Shown piece by piece: positions 1 to 6,328 of a stretch of DNA of 8,315 nt. Source of the stretch: Thermodesulfobacteriota bacterium (GTDB lineage: Bacteria > Desulfobacterota > Desulfomonilia > Desulfomonilales > Desulfomonilaceae); contig JAUPKT010000372.1 of NCBI GenBank assembly GCA_030837305.1, positions 1-8,315 of the forward strand, given 5' to 3'. A program made the position numbers and the translations under genes. Under the pieces are notes generated by a model. The model was not told the DNA's origin. It saw only the letters and a list, made by a program, of their open reading frames with translations, and did no database searches. Positions within the stretch are counted from its first letter, which is position 1. The number at the start of each line of letters is the position of its first letter.

Positions 1-76
1 GGGTCGTCAATTCTGTCTTTGTCCCCAACCTTAAATCCCGCTGAAAGCGGGAAACCCGGAACCTGTGAACGCTTAC
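1..76 (+). repeat. Long inverted repeat, left copy (hairpin 36-52)
   Basis: The reverse complement of this stretch matches 5954-6029 over about 75 bp, with roughly seven differences and one 1-base indel. It contains a hairpin TCCCGCT-GAA-AGCGGGA at 36-52. It lies 19 bp past the stop codon of the SGNH hydrolase gene. The window begins at the repeat, so the repeat may extend further left. No transposase is associated with it. It could act as a transcription end structure for the upstream gene, but no T-tract is present. Confidence 0.85.
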
Positions 77-94
77 CAGGTTTTATTTATGCAA

Positions 95-2425
95 CTAATG
101 GGTTATATCAACCACAGATCCGCTCTTCGCGTTGAACCCGCTCCTGATCATCACCTGTGGGGCTGTAAACGTTACACGGGCCCCGCTTTCAATATTGACA
201 GCGCCGTCCGTGGTAATTTGGGGCGCGGTAAGGTTCACCACAGATCCTTCCTGCATGCCTGCATCAGGGCCAACGGTAATGGATTGGGTCCCTGTGCAAT
301 TCCGGGTGGCGCCTGAAAGGAACACCACATTTTCAAGCACGACTGCATCGCCGGAACACGTTGTCGTGAACGTCTTGTCGCTTCCGTAGACTGACTCAGC
401 ATAACCGGTGGCTACAATGCGATAGTGGTAAAGGGTTATGGGTCTGAGATTCGTTATCGAATAACTGACCGGTACGGCGCTGTTGCCCGAACCGGCGCTG
501 GTGGTCAGAGTGTAATTGCCATAGGCTGTCGTTTTTCCATACTCAAAGTGGTAGCTGGCAGCGTACCCGTTGGGGTTCACTGTTCCGTTCAGCGTGGCAG
601 TATTATAACTGATTGAAGTTGCATTCGAAGTGGTTACCACTGGTGGAGGGGGAATCAAAGTCGTGAACGTCTTGTCGTTTCCATACACTGACTCCCCGTA
701 ACTGGTTGCCACAATTCGATAGTGGTAGAGTGTCTCTGGGCTTAGATTCGTTACCGAATAACTGACCGATACGGCGCTGGTGGTTGGCGTATAGTTTCCG
801 TAGACGGTCGTTTGACCATACTCAAAGTGGTAGCTGGTAGCGAGTCCCTTGGGGTTCACCGTTCCGTTCAGCGTGGCAGTCTTATAACTGATTGAAGTTG
901 CATCAGAAGTAGTGACAACGGGTGGAGGGGGAATGACAGCAAACCATTTTTGAGCCATCACCTGATACCCTTGATCGTTAGGATGAAGACCATCCCCTGT
1001 CAAACTTGCCCAGTTTCCTATGACCGCTGCATACTGGTCTGCCAGTATCACCACTCTTTGACTGGCCAGGTTTTTTATGGCCGGGTTATATTCACTGTCA
1101 ATCGGCTTGGTTCCACATGTAGGGGGGGAAGTGGTATCCGGGGTGAGTGTCGCGAGGATCGGTTCTACATTATGTGTTCGGCTTTTGTCTATCATCCGGT
1201 CCAAATTGAATATCGTATCCGACACAGGCACCATCCAACATGGATCATTCGTCCCTTCCAGTATGAGAATGTATTTAGAACTACCGGTCTCGAGGACAGA
1301 ATCTATTCTGTTAACCCCCCCCAGGGGGCTCCCGCTCGATGGGACTGTCCCTTCCCCCGCCCATCCCCAATTAAATACTTGGGATGGACGTAAAGCACTG
1401 TTGAGCAACGTTTCCAGCTTTGGTTCGTATCCCCCAATACGCCTTCCGTCTCCGTGGTCCGTAATATAGGGATACCCCTGGGTAATGCTGTCTCCGAATG
1501 CCTTGATGAGCAAGTCCCCGGAAGCATCCGCTGTTTCCCCCTTAACGGCTCCTTCTGTCGCTGTAGTTCTCTCAGAAAAAGCCGGAAATCCCACGTATCG
1601 CATGGGGAGGGATTGCAACTTTCTATTCCGTCCGATAAACATGGTCGCCTGATGCGGATTGTCCAAAAAGTCAGGAATTTGGGGAAGTTCTCCTTTCTTG
1701 CCCATCTCCAGCAGAACCTCATATAGATTTTCCTTCTCAGACAGTGTTTCCTCCCCCCATCTACCATCAGTCCACTTGGATGAATACACCCGGTATGTTT
1801 TGCCGTCATACCCGCGCCAGCACACCCATGGTTTTCCGTCATCGTCCATCCCGATGAGCGGAAGGATATCCGGAGTGCCATCCTGCCGGTTCACCCTGCC
1901 AGGGGCCTCCCAACCGCTTCCGTTCCATCGGGTGAAAAAAATATCTGTCCCCGCCCCCGCATCTGCATGCCAAACGACCCATGGGATATTCTGAGAATCA
2001 ACCATGATGGAAGGGGCATGATTGAAAGAAAAATCGCTCTGGATCTCTTGCGGTGCACTCCAAAGGCCGTTTTCACCGATGGCGTAGAAGAGTTTGGCAT
2101 CTACGACATTCCCCCTCCCCCACACGACCCACCGGACCCCATTGCCTCCCACTGAAATGGCAGGGAGCATATCATCCTGATCATCATGGGATAATTGGAC
2201 CTTTTCCGACCACCTTGATCCTGTAAAACGGGTGTAATAGATATCAAAATCCCTACCGTTCGTCTGAGCGAAGGCCATCTCGACCTCCTCCACCCCGACA
2301 TCAGCTGCATCTGCAGGCTCAACATACCCTAGAAGAAGGAGTATCACGACCCCCGCAAACGCCCAAAGACATCTATCCCTGTAAACGCTGATTTCTGCTG
2401 GTTTGTTTCCGGTTTCCGTTTTCAT
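95..2425 (-). CDS. Secreted multidomain SGNH/GDSL hydrolase with fibronectin-III-like repeats
   Basis: Predicted exported esterase-like protein of 776 aa. Residue numbers count from the ATG at 2423-2425. A signal peptide is visible: basic N-terminus, hydrophobic core at about 20-35, possible cleavage after ADA near 40. Residues 44-224 hold about three ~60-aa units ending in WVVW or WVCW and carrying DIYYTRF/DIFFTRW strands, like blades of a beta-propeller. Residues ~306-497 are an SGNH hydrolase domain with GDSIT (Ser313), a block II glycine in GWAGEGT, GTND (391-394) and DGLHPN (Asp478, His481), so all catalytic blocks are present. Two nearly identical Fn3-like modules follow (~499-589 and 591-688), then a beta-stack-like tail (~690-776) that may serve for surface attachment. 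The frame stays open to a TTG at 2509, but that lies inside a dispersed repeat. An in-frame ATG at 2468-2470 is an alternative start. The family acts on acyl esters of glycans or lipids; the actual substrate is unknown. Confidence 0.88.
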   Translation of the reverse strand: MKTETGNKPAEISVYRDRCLWAFAGVVILLLLGYVEPADAADVGVEEVEMAFAQTNGRDFDIYYTRFTGSRWSEKVQLSHDDQDDMLPAISVGGNGVRWVVWGRGNVVDAKLFYAIGENGLWSAPQEIQSDFSFNHAPSIMVDSQNIPWVVWHADAGAGTDIFFTRWNGSGWEAPGRVNRQDGTPDILPLIGMDDDGKPWVCWRGYDGKTYRVYSSKWTDGRWGEETLSEKENLYEVLLEMGKKGELPQIPDFLDNPHQATMFIGRNRKLQSLPMRYVGFPAFSERTTATEGAVKGETADASGDLLIKAFGDSITQGYPYITDHGDGRRIGGYEPKLETLLNSALRPSQVFNWGWAGEGTVPSSGSPLGGVNRIDSVLETGSSKYILILEGTNDPCWMVPVSDTIFNLDRMIDKSRTHNVEPILATLTPDTTSPPTCGTKPIDSEYNPAIKNLASQRVVILADQYAAVIGNWASLTGDGLHPNDQGYQVMAQKWFAVIPPPPVVTTSDATSISYKTATLNGTVNPKGLATSYHFEYGQTTVYGNYTPTTSAVSVSYSVTNLSPETLYHYRIVATSYGESVYGNDKTFTTLIPPPPVVTTSNATSISYNTATLNGTVNPNGYAASYHFEYGKTTAYGNYTLTTSAGSGNSAVPVSYSITNLRPITLYHYRIVATGYAESVYGSDKTFTTTCSGDAVVLENVVFLSGATRNCTGTQSITVGPDAGMQEGSVVNLTAPQITTDGAVNIESGARVTFTAPQVMIRSGFNAKSGSVVDITH
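363..655 (-). repeat. Fn3-like coding repeat, distal copy
   Basis: This is the second of two tandem DNA repeats inside the SGNH hydrolase gene, encoding the Fn3-like module at residues ~591-688. Both copies run from GTCGTGAACGTCTTGTCG to a GGTGGAGGGGGAAT proline-linker end and are strongly similar throughout. This copy is 18 bp longer, adding six residues (around SAGSGNSAV). The similarity at DNA level indicates a fairly recent internal duplication. Confidence 0.85.
660..934 (-). repeat. Fn3-like coding repeat, proximal copy
   Basis: This is the first tandem copy, encoding the Fn3-like module at residues ~499-589. It begins with the linker PPPPVVTTS directly after the SGNH domain and ends in YGNDKTFTT. 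It is 275 bp long, against 293 bp for its partner at 363-655. Confidence 0.85.
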
Positions 2426-2481
2426 CTCTTGTGAAGTCCCAAGTTTGCCATAGTAGACATCAAAAGACATGAGCCCTGGCC

Positions 2482-2549
2482 GTGCGAATGAATTCGCACC
2501 TACAGGCAAATATCTAACGAAGAAAGGTTACACCCAAAAGACATTGAGG
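2482..2549 (+). repeat. REP-like palindromic repeat, copy A
   Basis: The stretch starts with the palindrome GTGCGAATGAATTCGCAC (2482-2499; 8-bp stem, 2-nt loop), continues with CTACAGG, and ends in a GGTTACAC segment (2526-2533). It aligns without gaps to the reverse complement of 4707-4774, with 57 of 68 positions identical by eye. It sits between the glycosyltransferase stop and the start of the SGNH hydrolase gene, so it is in that gene's upstream region. Confidence 0.85.
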
Positions 2550-2602
2550 TTCAGCCGCTAAGTTTGCAAATATTCTTGGGTCTTGAATATAACCTACTGA
2601 AA

Positions 2603-3526
2603 TTATTTTGACCTTAACCGATTGAGACGTCGGCTCTTTACCGCCTTTATGAGCCCTGCGCAATACCAGATCTTACCAATCACATCCGCTGTCAAGATCA
2701 ACGGAAAATCTATAGTCCTCAGCCTCAAGACCCTTCTGAAATGCCATGCGTTTCTGATATCGAGAAGAATTCGGACACACGGATAGATGAACGGCGCAAG
2801 GATTAAATATTTGGAAAGGGCTGCACCTCGCGCATTGGGGTCCATCAGCCGAATATCTATGCTGGTTTCTGCGTTGATGACCCTCCATTCCCTGAGGTAT
2901 TCGATGAAGCCTGGCGAAACATGGAGTGCAGCCATCTGGGGTTCATACAAAACCGGAATTCCTTCTCGCCTTGTCTCCGAAGACAAAAGGGCGCAGCCAA
3001 CAGCGTCATTGACATTCCTTTCGACAGGCACACTGGAAAGCAACTGGGCCAACGTATCCCTCTTTATAGCAAAATTGTCGTCAAAAATATGACTGCCAAA
3101 TCCGCGTTTCGCGGACAGGAACTGCGCATGAGATGTCAGGGCAGACAATTTCTGCATAAACCTGTAACCATGAAATGCAGTGCCTGTCATAATGCAAAGC
3201 CCCGGATCCGATCGAAAACCGTCAGCAACGACTTGGAGCCAATTCGTCTTTACCATACAGTGGGGATCACAGACCGCAAGCAGATCGCCTTTAGCCTCAT
3301 GGTAGGCTATTGAAAGGGACTTCAGCCAGCCATCAGGCACTGTTTTTCCAACAACCCTGACCCGCTCTCCAAATAATCGCATGATTTCATCAGCGGTGCC
3401 ATCGGTCGATCCATCATCAACGGCGATAATCTCGAAGTTTTCTAGAAAATCTTGAGCAATCAGTGCTCTGATCGATGCCTCTATCTGGTGGGCCTGGTCT
3501 TTGGTGGTCACAATGATGCTAATCAT
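2603..3526 (-). CDS. Family 2 glycosyltransferase
   Basis: Predicted GT-A fold, inverting glycosyltransferase of 307 aa that would move a sugar from a nucleotide-activated donor to a glycan or lipid acceptor at the cytoplasmic membrane face. It opens with the family's first strand, MISIIVTTKD, followed by IIAVDDGSTDGT (35-44) for nucleotide binding. The usual DxD metal site is represented by VCDPHC (Asp87), so the motif is degenerate. DDNFAIKRD (149-157) and VNDAVG (172-177) occupy the acceptor and catalytic-loop region. Two hydrophobic stretches near the C-terminus (about 240-255 and 273-293) suggest membrane association. The length is usual for a single-domain GT2. The ATG at 3524-3526 has a purine run GGAAAA upstream, a weak ribosome site. 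It lies 139 bp downstream of the radical SAM gene; donor and acceptor cannot be named. Confidence 0.9.
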   Translation of the reverse strand: MISIIVTTKDQAHQIEASIRALIAQDFLENFEIIAVDDGSTDGTADEIMRLFGERVRVVGKTVPDGWLKSLSIAYHEAKGDLLAVCDPHCMVKTNWLQVVADGFRSDPGLCIMTGTAFHGYRFMQKLSALTSHAQFLSAKRGFGSHIFDDNFAIKRDTLAQLLSSVPVERNVNDAVGCALLSSETRREGIPVLYEPQMAALHVSPGFIEYLREWRVINAETSIDIRLMDPNARGAALSKYLILAPFIYPCVRILLDIRNAWHFRRVLRLRTIDFPLILTADVIGKIWYCAGLIKAVKSRRLNRLRSK

Positions 3527-3597
3527 GTGATGCGTTTTCCGATCCGGTTAGGCCCCTATTCCCCAGTTTTCTGCCACAAAAAACAAGAAAACCTTCT

Positions 3598-3647
3598 GTG
3601 TCTCTTTGTGTCTTCGTGGCTTTGTGTGAGTCCCGCTCTTGGCGGGA
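3598..3647 (+). repeat. Dispersed GTGTCTT-type repeat with G/C hairpin
   Basis: The T/G-rich tract at 3598-3630 (repeated units such as CTTTGTGTCTTCGTGG) runs directly into a hairpin TCCCGC-TCTTG-GCGGGA at 3631-3647. The tract resembles a repeat commonly seen in environmental bacterial genomes, from memory and not checked. It lies in the 139-bp gap between the radical SAM stop and the glycosyltransferase start. The hairpin could stop minus-strand transcription, but no T-tract follows on that strand. Confidence 0.6.
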
Positions 3648-3665
3648 TTGGTTGAGGCTATGCCG

Positions 3666-4700
3666 TTAGTAATTATTATTTAAGAGACGACACATCTTGT
3701 CACAATGTTTAACTTTTCTCCGAATTTCTCTCGCCCCATTTGACCGCCACAATGTCAGGGGTTCACTCTCCCTTATGTTGCCGATTGGCTCAAAACCATA
3801 ACAAACTCTCACCTCACCATACGGGTCTATGTAAAGCGATGAAACCCCTCCCATGCACTTCATTTCTTTTATCGTCTCGGGGGCTGAATAATATTGAATC
3901 ATCCTTTTCAGTTGATGCGAAGGATTCAAAATCCGATAGCCATCTTTCTGCATACGTATCAATTGGTTTAGTACCTGGGAAGCCTTTGCGGGGTTCCTGA
4001 TCCAGAAACGAGCCTCTTTATACCAGTCATGCGCAGCATCTGGCATTTTATGATTTATTAGCGCATAGTGAGCGCCTACATCCCCAAGAGCCTGAAAGTG
4101 GATCCCGTAAAGATCGTATTGTTTTGAAAGCTTAACAAGTAGAATAAGTTGTTCTAAATTTGTCTCCATGATAATGGTTTCAAGATTTACCTCATAACGG
4201 AACTTGCTCATAATCGGCAGGATGTTCATGATCCTATCAAAACTGCCGCTTACGCCTCGGCTCTCATCGTGGGTAGCTCGATTCACGCCATTCAGAGAGA
4301 CGACCAGTCCGTTCAATCCTGCCCGCTCAAATTCCCTGAGCAGTTTTTCTGTTAGCAGGAAACCGTTCGTTACAACCGTAACGTTGAGTCTCGATTCTTT
4401 AGCGTATTTAATCAATTCACACAGATCGGGCCGCAGCGTTGCTTCGCCACCGGCAAAGCTTATTCGTCCCGTCAAACTCTTGTTCTTCAGCTTTGCCAGC
4501 ACTTCTTTCCAATCCGAGGTCGTCATCTCTTCGCCCGGTTTGACTCGCCACTTTGAACATGTGGGACAACGGAAGTTGCAGCGATCCGTAAGATCCGCGA
4601 GAATCCTGAAAGGCATGGGAGTAATATTGGTGTAATACATGCCTTGCTTGACGGCTCTCAATGCCGCCTTTCCAACTGTCTTTACCTGAGCAATCTCCAT
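3666..4700 (-). CDS. Radical SAM protein with SPASM/twitch-like cysteine-rich C-terminus
   Basis: Predicted radical S-adenosylmethionine enzyme of 344 aa. The [4Fe-4S]-binding CX3CX2C motif is visible as CNFRCPTC (Cys41, Cys45, Cys48), followed by the SAM-binding AGGEATLRPDL (83-93) and a TNGFLL strand. The C-terminal part has IDPYGEVRVCYG and IGNI segments with Cys282, Cys300, Cys333 and Cys337, the pattern of a SPASM or shorter twitch domain that binds an auxiliary Fe-S cluster. Such proteins modify peptides or act on sugars and other small substrates; nothing here fixes the substrate. The ATG at 4698-4700 has a strong ribosome site (AGGGGG, 4706-4711), which supports this start. No precursor peptide gene was recognised nearby, so a glycan or cofactor role is as likely as peptide maturation. 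Confidence 0.9.
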   Translation of the reverse strand: MEIAQVKTVGKAALRAVKQGMYYTNITPMPFRILADLTDRCNFRCPTCSKWRVKPGEEMTTSDWKEVLAKLKNKSLTGRISFAGGEATLRPDLCELIKYAKESRLNVTVVTNGFLLTEKLLREFERAGLNGLVVSLNGVNRATHDESRGVSGSFDRIMNILPIMSKFRYEVNLETIIMETNLEQLILLVKLSKQYDLYGIHFQALGDVGAHYALINHKMPDAAHDWYKEARFWIRNPAKASQVLNQLIRMQKDGYRILNPSHQLKRMIQYYSAPETIKEMKCMGGVSSLYIDPYGEVRVCYGFEPIGNIRESEPLTLWRSNGAREIRRKVKHCDKMCRLLNNNY

Positions 4701-4705
4701 GCTAT

Positions 4706-4711
4706 CCCCCT
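4706..4711 (-). promoter_or_regulatory. Ribosome binding site of the radical SAM gene, at the edge of a repeat
   Basis: On the minus strand AGGGGG lies five bases before the ATG. These bases overlap the end of REP-like copy B (4707-4774), so the translation signal is partly supplied by the repeat. Confidence 0.7.
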
Positions 4712-4774
4712 ATGTCATTTGAGTGTAACCTTTTTTCGTTGGCGCTGTCCCTGTAGGTGCGAATTCATTCGCAC
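4707..4774 (-). repeat. REP-like palindromic repeat, copy B
   Basis: Read on the minus strand, this is a gapless match to copy A at 2482-2549: palindrome at 4757-4774, CTACAGG, then the GGTTACAC segment near 4723-4730. It is the left arm of an inverted pair with copy C (4804-4866). It fills nearly all of the upstream region next to the radical SAM start codon. Confidence 0.85.
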
Positions 4775-4803
4775 AGCATGGGCTCAGAATGTGAAGATAA
4801 ATC

Positions 4804-4866
4804 CGCACCTACACCCCGCCGATGCCTGGGTATTGGAGGGTGGCAGAACAAGAAAAGGTTACACTC
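4804..4866 (+). repeat. REP-like repeat, partial copy C, inverted partner of copy B
   Basis: CGCACCTACA (4804-4813) pairs perfectly with 4752-4761. AACAAGAAAAGGTTACACTC (4847-4866) pairs with 4721-4740 at 18 of 20 positions. The middle is longer than in copies A and B and does not match them. Together, 4721-4866 could fold as a long stem-loop or be a small MITE-like element. It ends 34 bp past the acyltransferase stop codon. Confidence 0.75.
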
Positions 4867-4899
4867 ATATCATTTTGCCGGATTGGGATTTCGTTTCGC

Positions 4900-5625
4900 C
4901 TACTGGTTCCCCAAGTCAAGCCGATTTCTTATGACCCGAGCGGGCACGCCCGCAGCAACTGAAAGGGGCGGGACATCTTTGGTGACAACAGATCCGGCGC
5001 CGATCACTGACCCTTGCCCAATCCTGACATTGTCAACAACGATAACCCCCGCTCCCAGCCAACAGTCATCTTCAATGACTATCCCATTGGAACATGAAGG
5101 TTGTTGTTTCATGGGCAACCCCAATTTTTCAAACCCATGAGTTCCGGTTTCAAGACGGCAACCGTTGGCCAGCATCACATTCTTGCCGATGTGGACATCA
5201 CCCTGTGCGGAAATATTGACAAAAGAAGAGATGAATGTATTTTCTCCAACAACGATATTCCCCCCTTTTGCCTTTATGATGGCGTATTCATGAACAGAAA
5301 CATTATATTTGAGCTTTATCGTGTTTCTTTCATCAAAACATCTTAAACTGACATATTTTCGAAGCTTTACCCGGTCACTCAAAGATATGGAAACGCATCC
5401 TCGTAAATCAACATCTTTCAAAATCATCGTAAGGAGCCCCATGTCTTTTAGGATGAGTCGATATGCAACGTTTCGGGCAAGGACGCCGACTATCCCCGGC
5501 ATCCAAGAAAAGAGCCCCTGTATGATGGTCTCCGCGAGATAAGCATAAAAGGACGATGGCCGATAGCCTAAATAGACCGGATACAACTCCTTAATATCCT
5601 TATGCAAGCTACCCATCGCTCCCAT
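4900..5625 (-). CDS. Hexapeptide-repeat (left-handed beta-helix) acyltransferase
   Basis: Predicted acyl-CoA-dependent O-acetyltransferase of 241 aa in the maltose/nodulation/serine acetyltransferase superfamily, probably decorating a sugar of a surface glycan. Residues ~70-140 form an irregular helical section (NIVVGENTFISSFVNIS). The canonical repeats run IGKNVMLANG (146-155), a loop with GTHGF in which His163 is the candidate catalytic base, then IEDDCWLGAGVIV (184-196), IGQGSVIGAGSVVTKDVPP (202-220) and the family-typical end AAGVPARVIRN. The N-terminal 60-70 residues are not helix repeats and include a hydrophobic stretch (about 33-50). The start is the ATG at 5623-5625, preceded by GAGAAAGG. 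An upstream in-frame GTG at 5652 overlaps a repeat fragment and is less likely; an ATG at 5614-5616 is another option. It is the first gene of the minus-strand block. Confidence 0.88.
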   Translation of the reverse strand: MGAMGSLHKDIKELYPVYLGYRPSSFYAYLAETIIQGLFSWMPGIVGVLARNVAYRLILKDMGLLTMILKDVDLRGCVSISLSDRVKLRKYVSLRCFDERNTIKLKYNVSVHEYAIIKAKGGNIVVGENTFISSFVNISAQGDVHIGKNVMLANGCRLETGTHGFEKLGLPMKQQPSCSNGIVIEDDCWLGAGVIVVDNVRIGQGSVIGAGSVVTKDVPPLSVAAGVPARVIRNRLDLGNQ

Positions 5626-5652
5626 AACGCCTTTCTCTTTGTAATCGTTCAC

Positions 5653-6328
5653 GGGTTCAAAGCCCGCCCTGGTGCGACTCGATGGAAAATTCCCGACATA
5701 TGGTTCCGCAGGCTTAGCCTACACTTTTCGACCATAGTCCCCCTCATCGGTCTGGGCCAGGGGTTCAGAGGTTTAAGGTTGCCAACCCTATCCGCCTACC
5801 CTCATACGACAACTGAACGAATGGAAAGGAGCGATATCTCCGCCCTCAAGAACGACCGGATGCAGGGCGTGAGGATTACGCTCAATCCTGACAGGGAAGG
5901 GCTTGATAGAATTCGTTTAATACACGCCCATAATGCCTGAGTCAAGGATATTTCGTAAGGGTTCACGGGTTCTGGGTTTCCCGCTGCAGCGGGATTCAAA
6001 GTTGGAGACAAAGACAGAATTGACGACCCGAAAGCCTGCCGAAGTAGGTTTTCTTCGCTAAATTGGTTCCAATGGGCCGCTGGTTTTCGGGGGGCAACGG
6101 GGAGTACGGGGTTTTCATAAGACAATCCTTCCGAAAAAAGGGCCTTGCCCTCAGGGAGAAAACCCATTACATTGGCGAATGAATTCAGCCCCGGAGCCAT
6201 GAGACATCTCAGAGGCATCTTTGCGGTTGCTCCCTATGGGAGGGGTCCAGGTTTCCGAAAGGCGCTATCGACTTATCGGAAAAGGGCCGGATATTGGGAG
6301 ATGATACAGACTGACAGGACAAATTGAG
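5653..6328. other. Gene-free 676-bp divergent intergenic region
   Basis: This lies between the divergently read acyltransferase and prenyltransferase genes. Promoters for both directions are expected here, but I could not pick a convincing -35/-10 pair. It contains the right copy of the long inverted repeat (5954-6029) and a small hairpin at 6035-6048 (CCTGC-CGAA-GTAGG) followed by TTTT. Open frames on both strands (for example 5802-6218 minus) run through the repeat and have no family-like composition, so I do not call genes. Confidence 0.6.
5954..6029 (-). repeat. Long inverted repeat, right copy (palindrome 5979-5994)
   Basis: This is the reverse-complement partner of 1-76. Its core is a perfect 16-base palindrome, TCCCGCTGCAGCGGGA (5979-5994), where the left copy has a three-base loop. 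The outer parts, CGGGTCGTCAATTCTGTC and GGGTTTCCCGC on the minus strand, agree closely with the left copy. Confidence 0.85.

Noticed and set aside
363..934. Possible CRISPR-like direct repeats
   Set aside because: There are only two units of ~280 bp, in frame within a gene and encoding Fn3-like modules, with no spacer structure.
950..1393. 147-aa plus-strand open frame
   Set aside because: It is antisense to the SGNH domain coding region and has no motif of its own.
1303..1881. 192-aa minus-strand open frame
   Set aside because: It lies entirely inside the SGNH hydrolase gene in another frame, and the hydrolase frame carries all the catalytic motifs.
2570..2590. Stem-loop ATATTC...GAATAT as a terminator after the glycosyltransferase gene
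   Set aside because: The 6-bp stem is A/T-rich with a 9-base loop and no following T-tract on the minus strand, so it is too weak to call.
5602..5940. 112-aa open frame on the plus strand
   Set aside because: It overlaps the acyltransferase start region on the opposite strand and has no recognisable domain; the ending is low in hydrophobic core patterns.
6035..6048. Hairpin CCTGC-CGAA-GTAGG followed by TTTT as a plus-strand terminator
   Set aside because: The stem is only five pairs including a G-T pair, and no plus-strand gene ends before it.
5802..6218. 138-aa open frame on the minus strand
   Set aside because: It runs through the inverted repeat and its hairpin, shows no family-like motif or clear ribosome site, and is better explained as chance coding in a repeat-rich gap.
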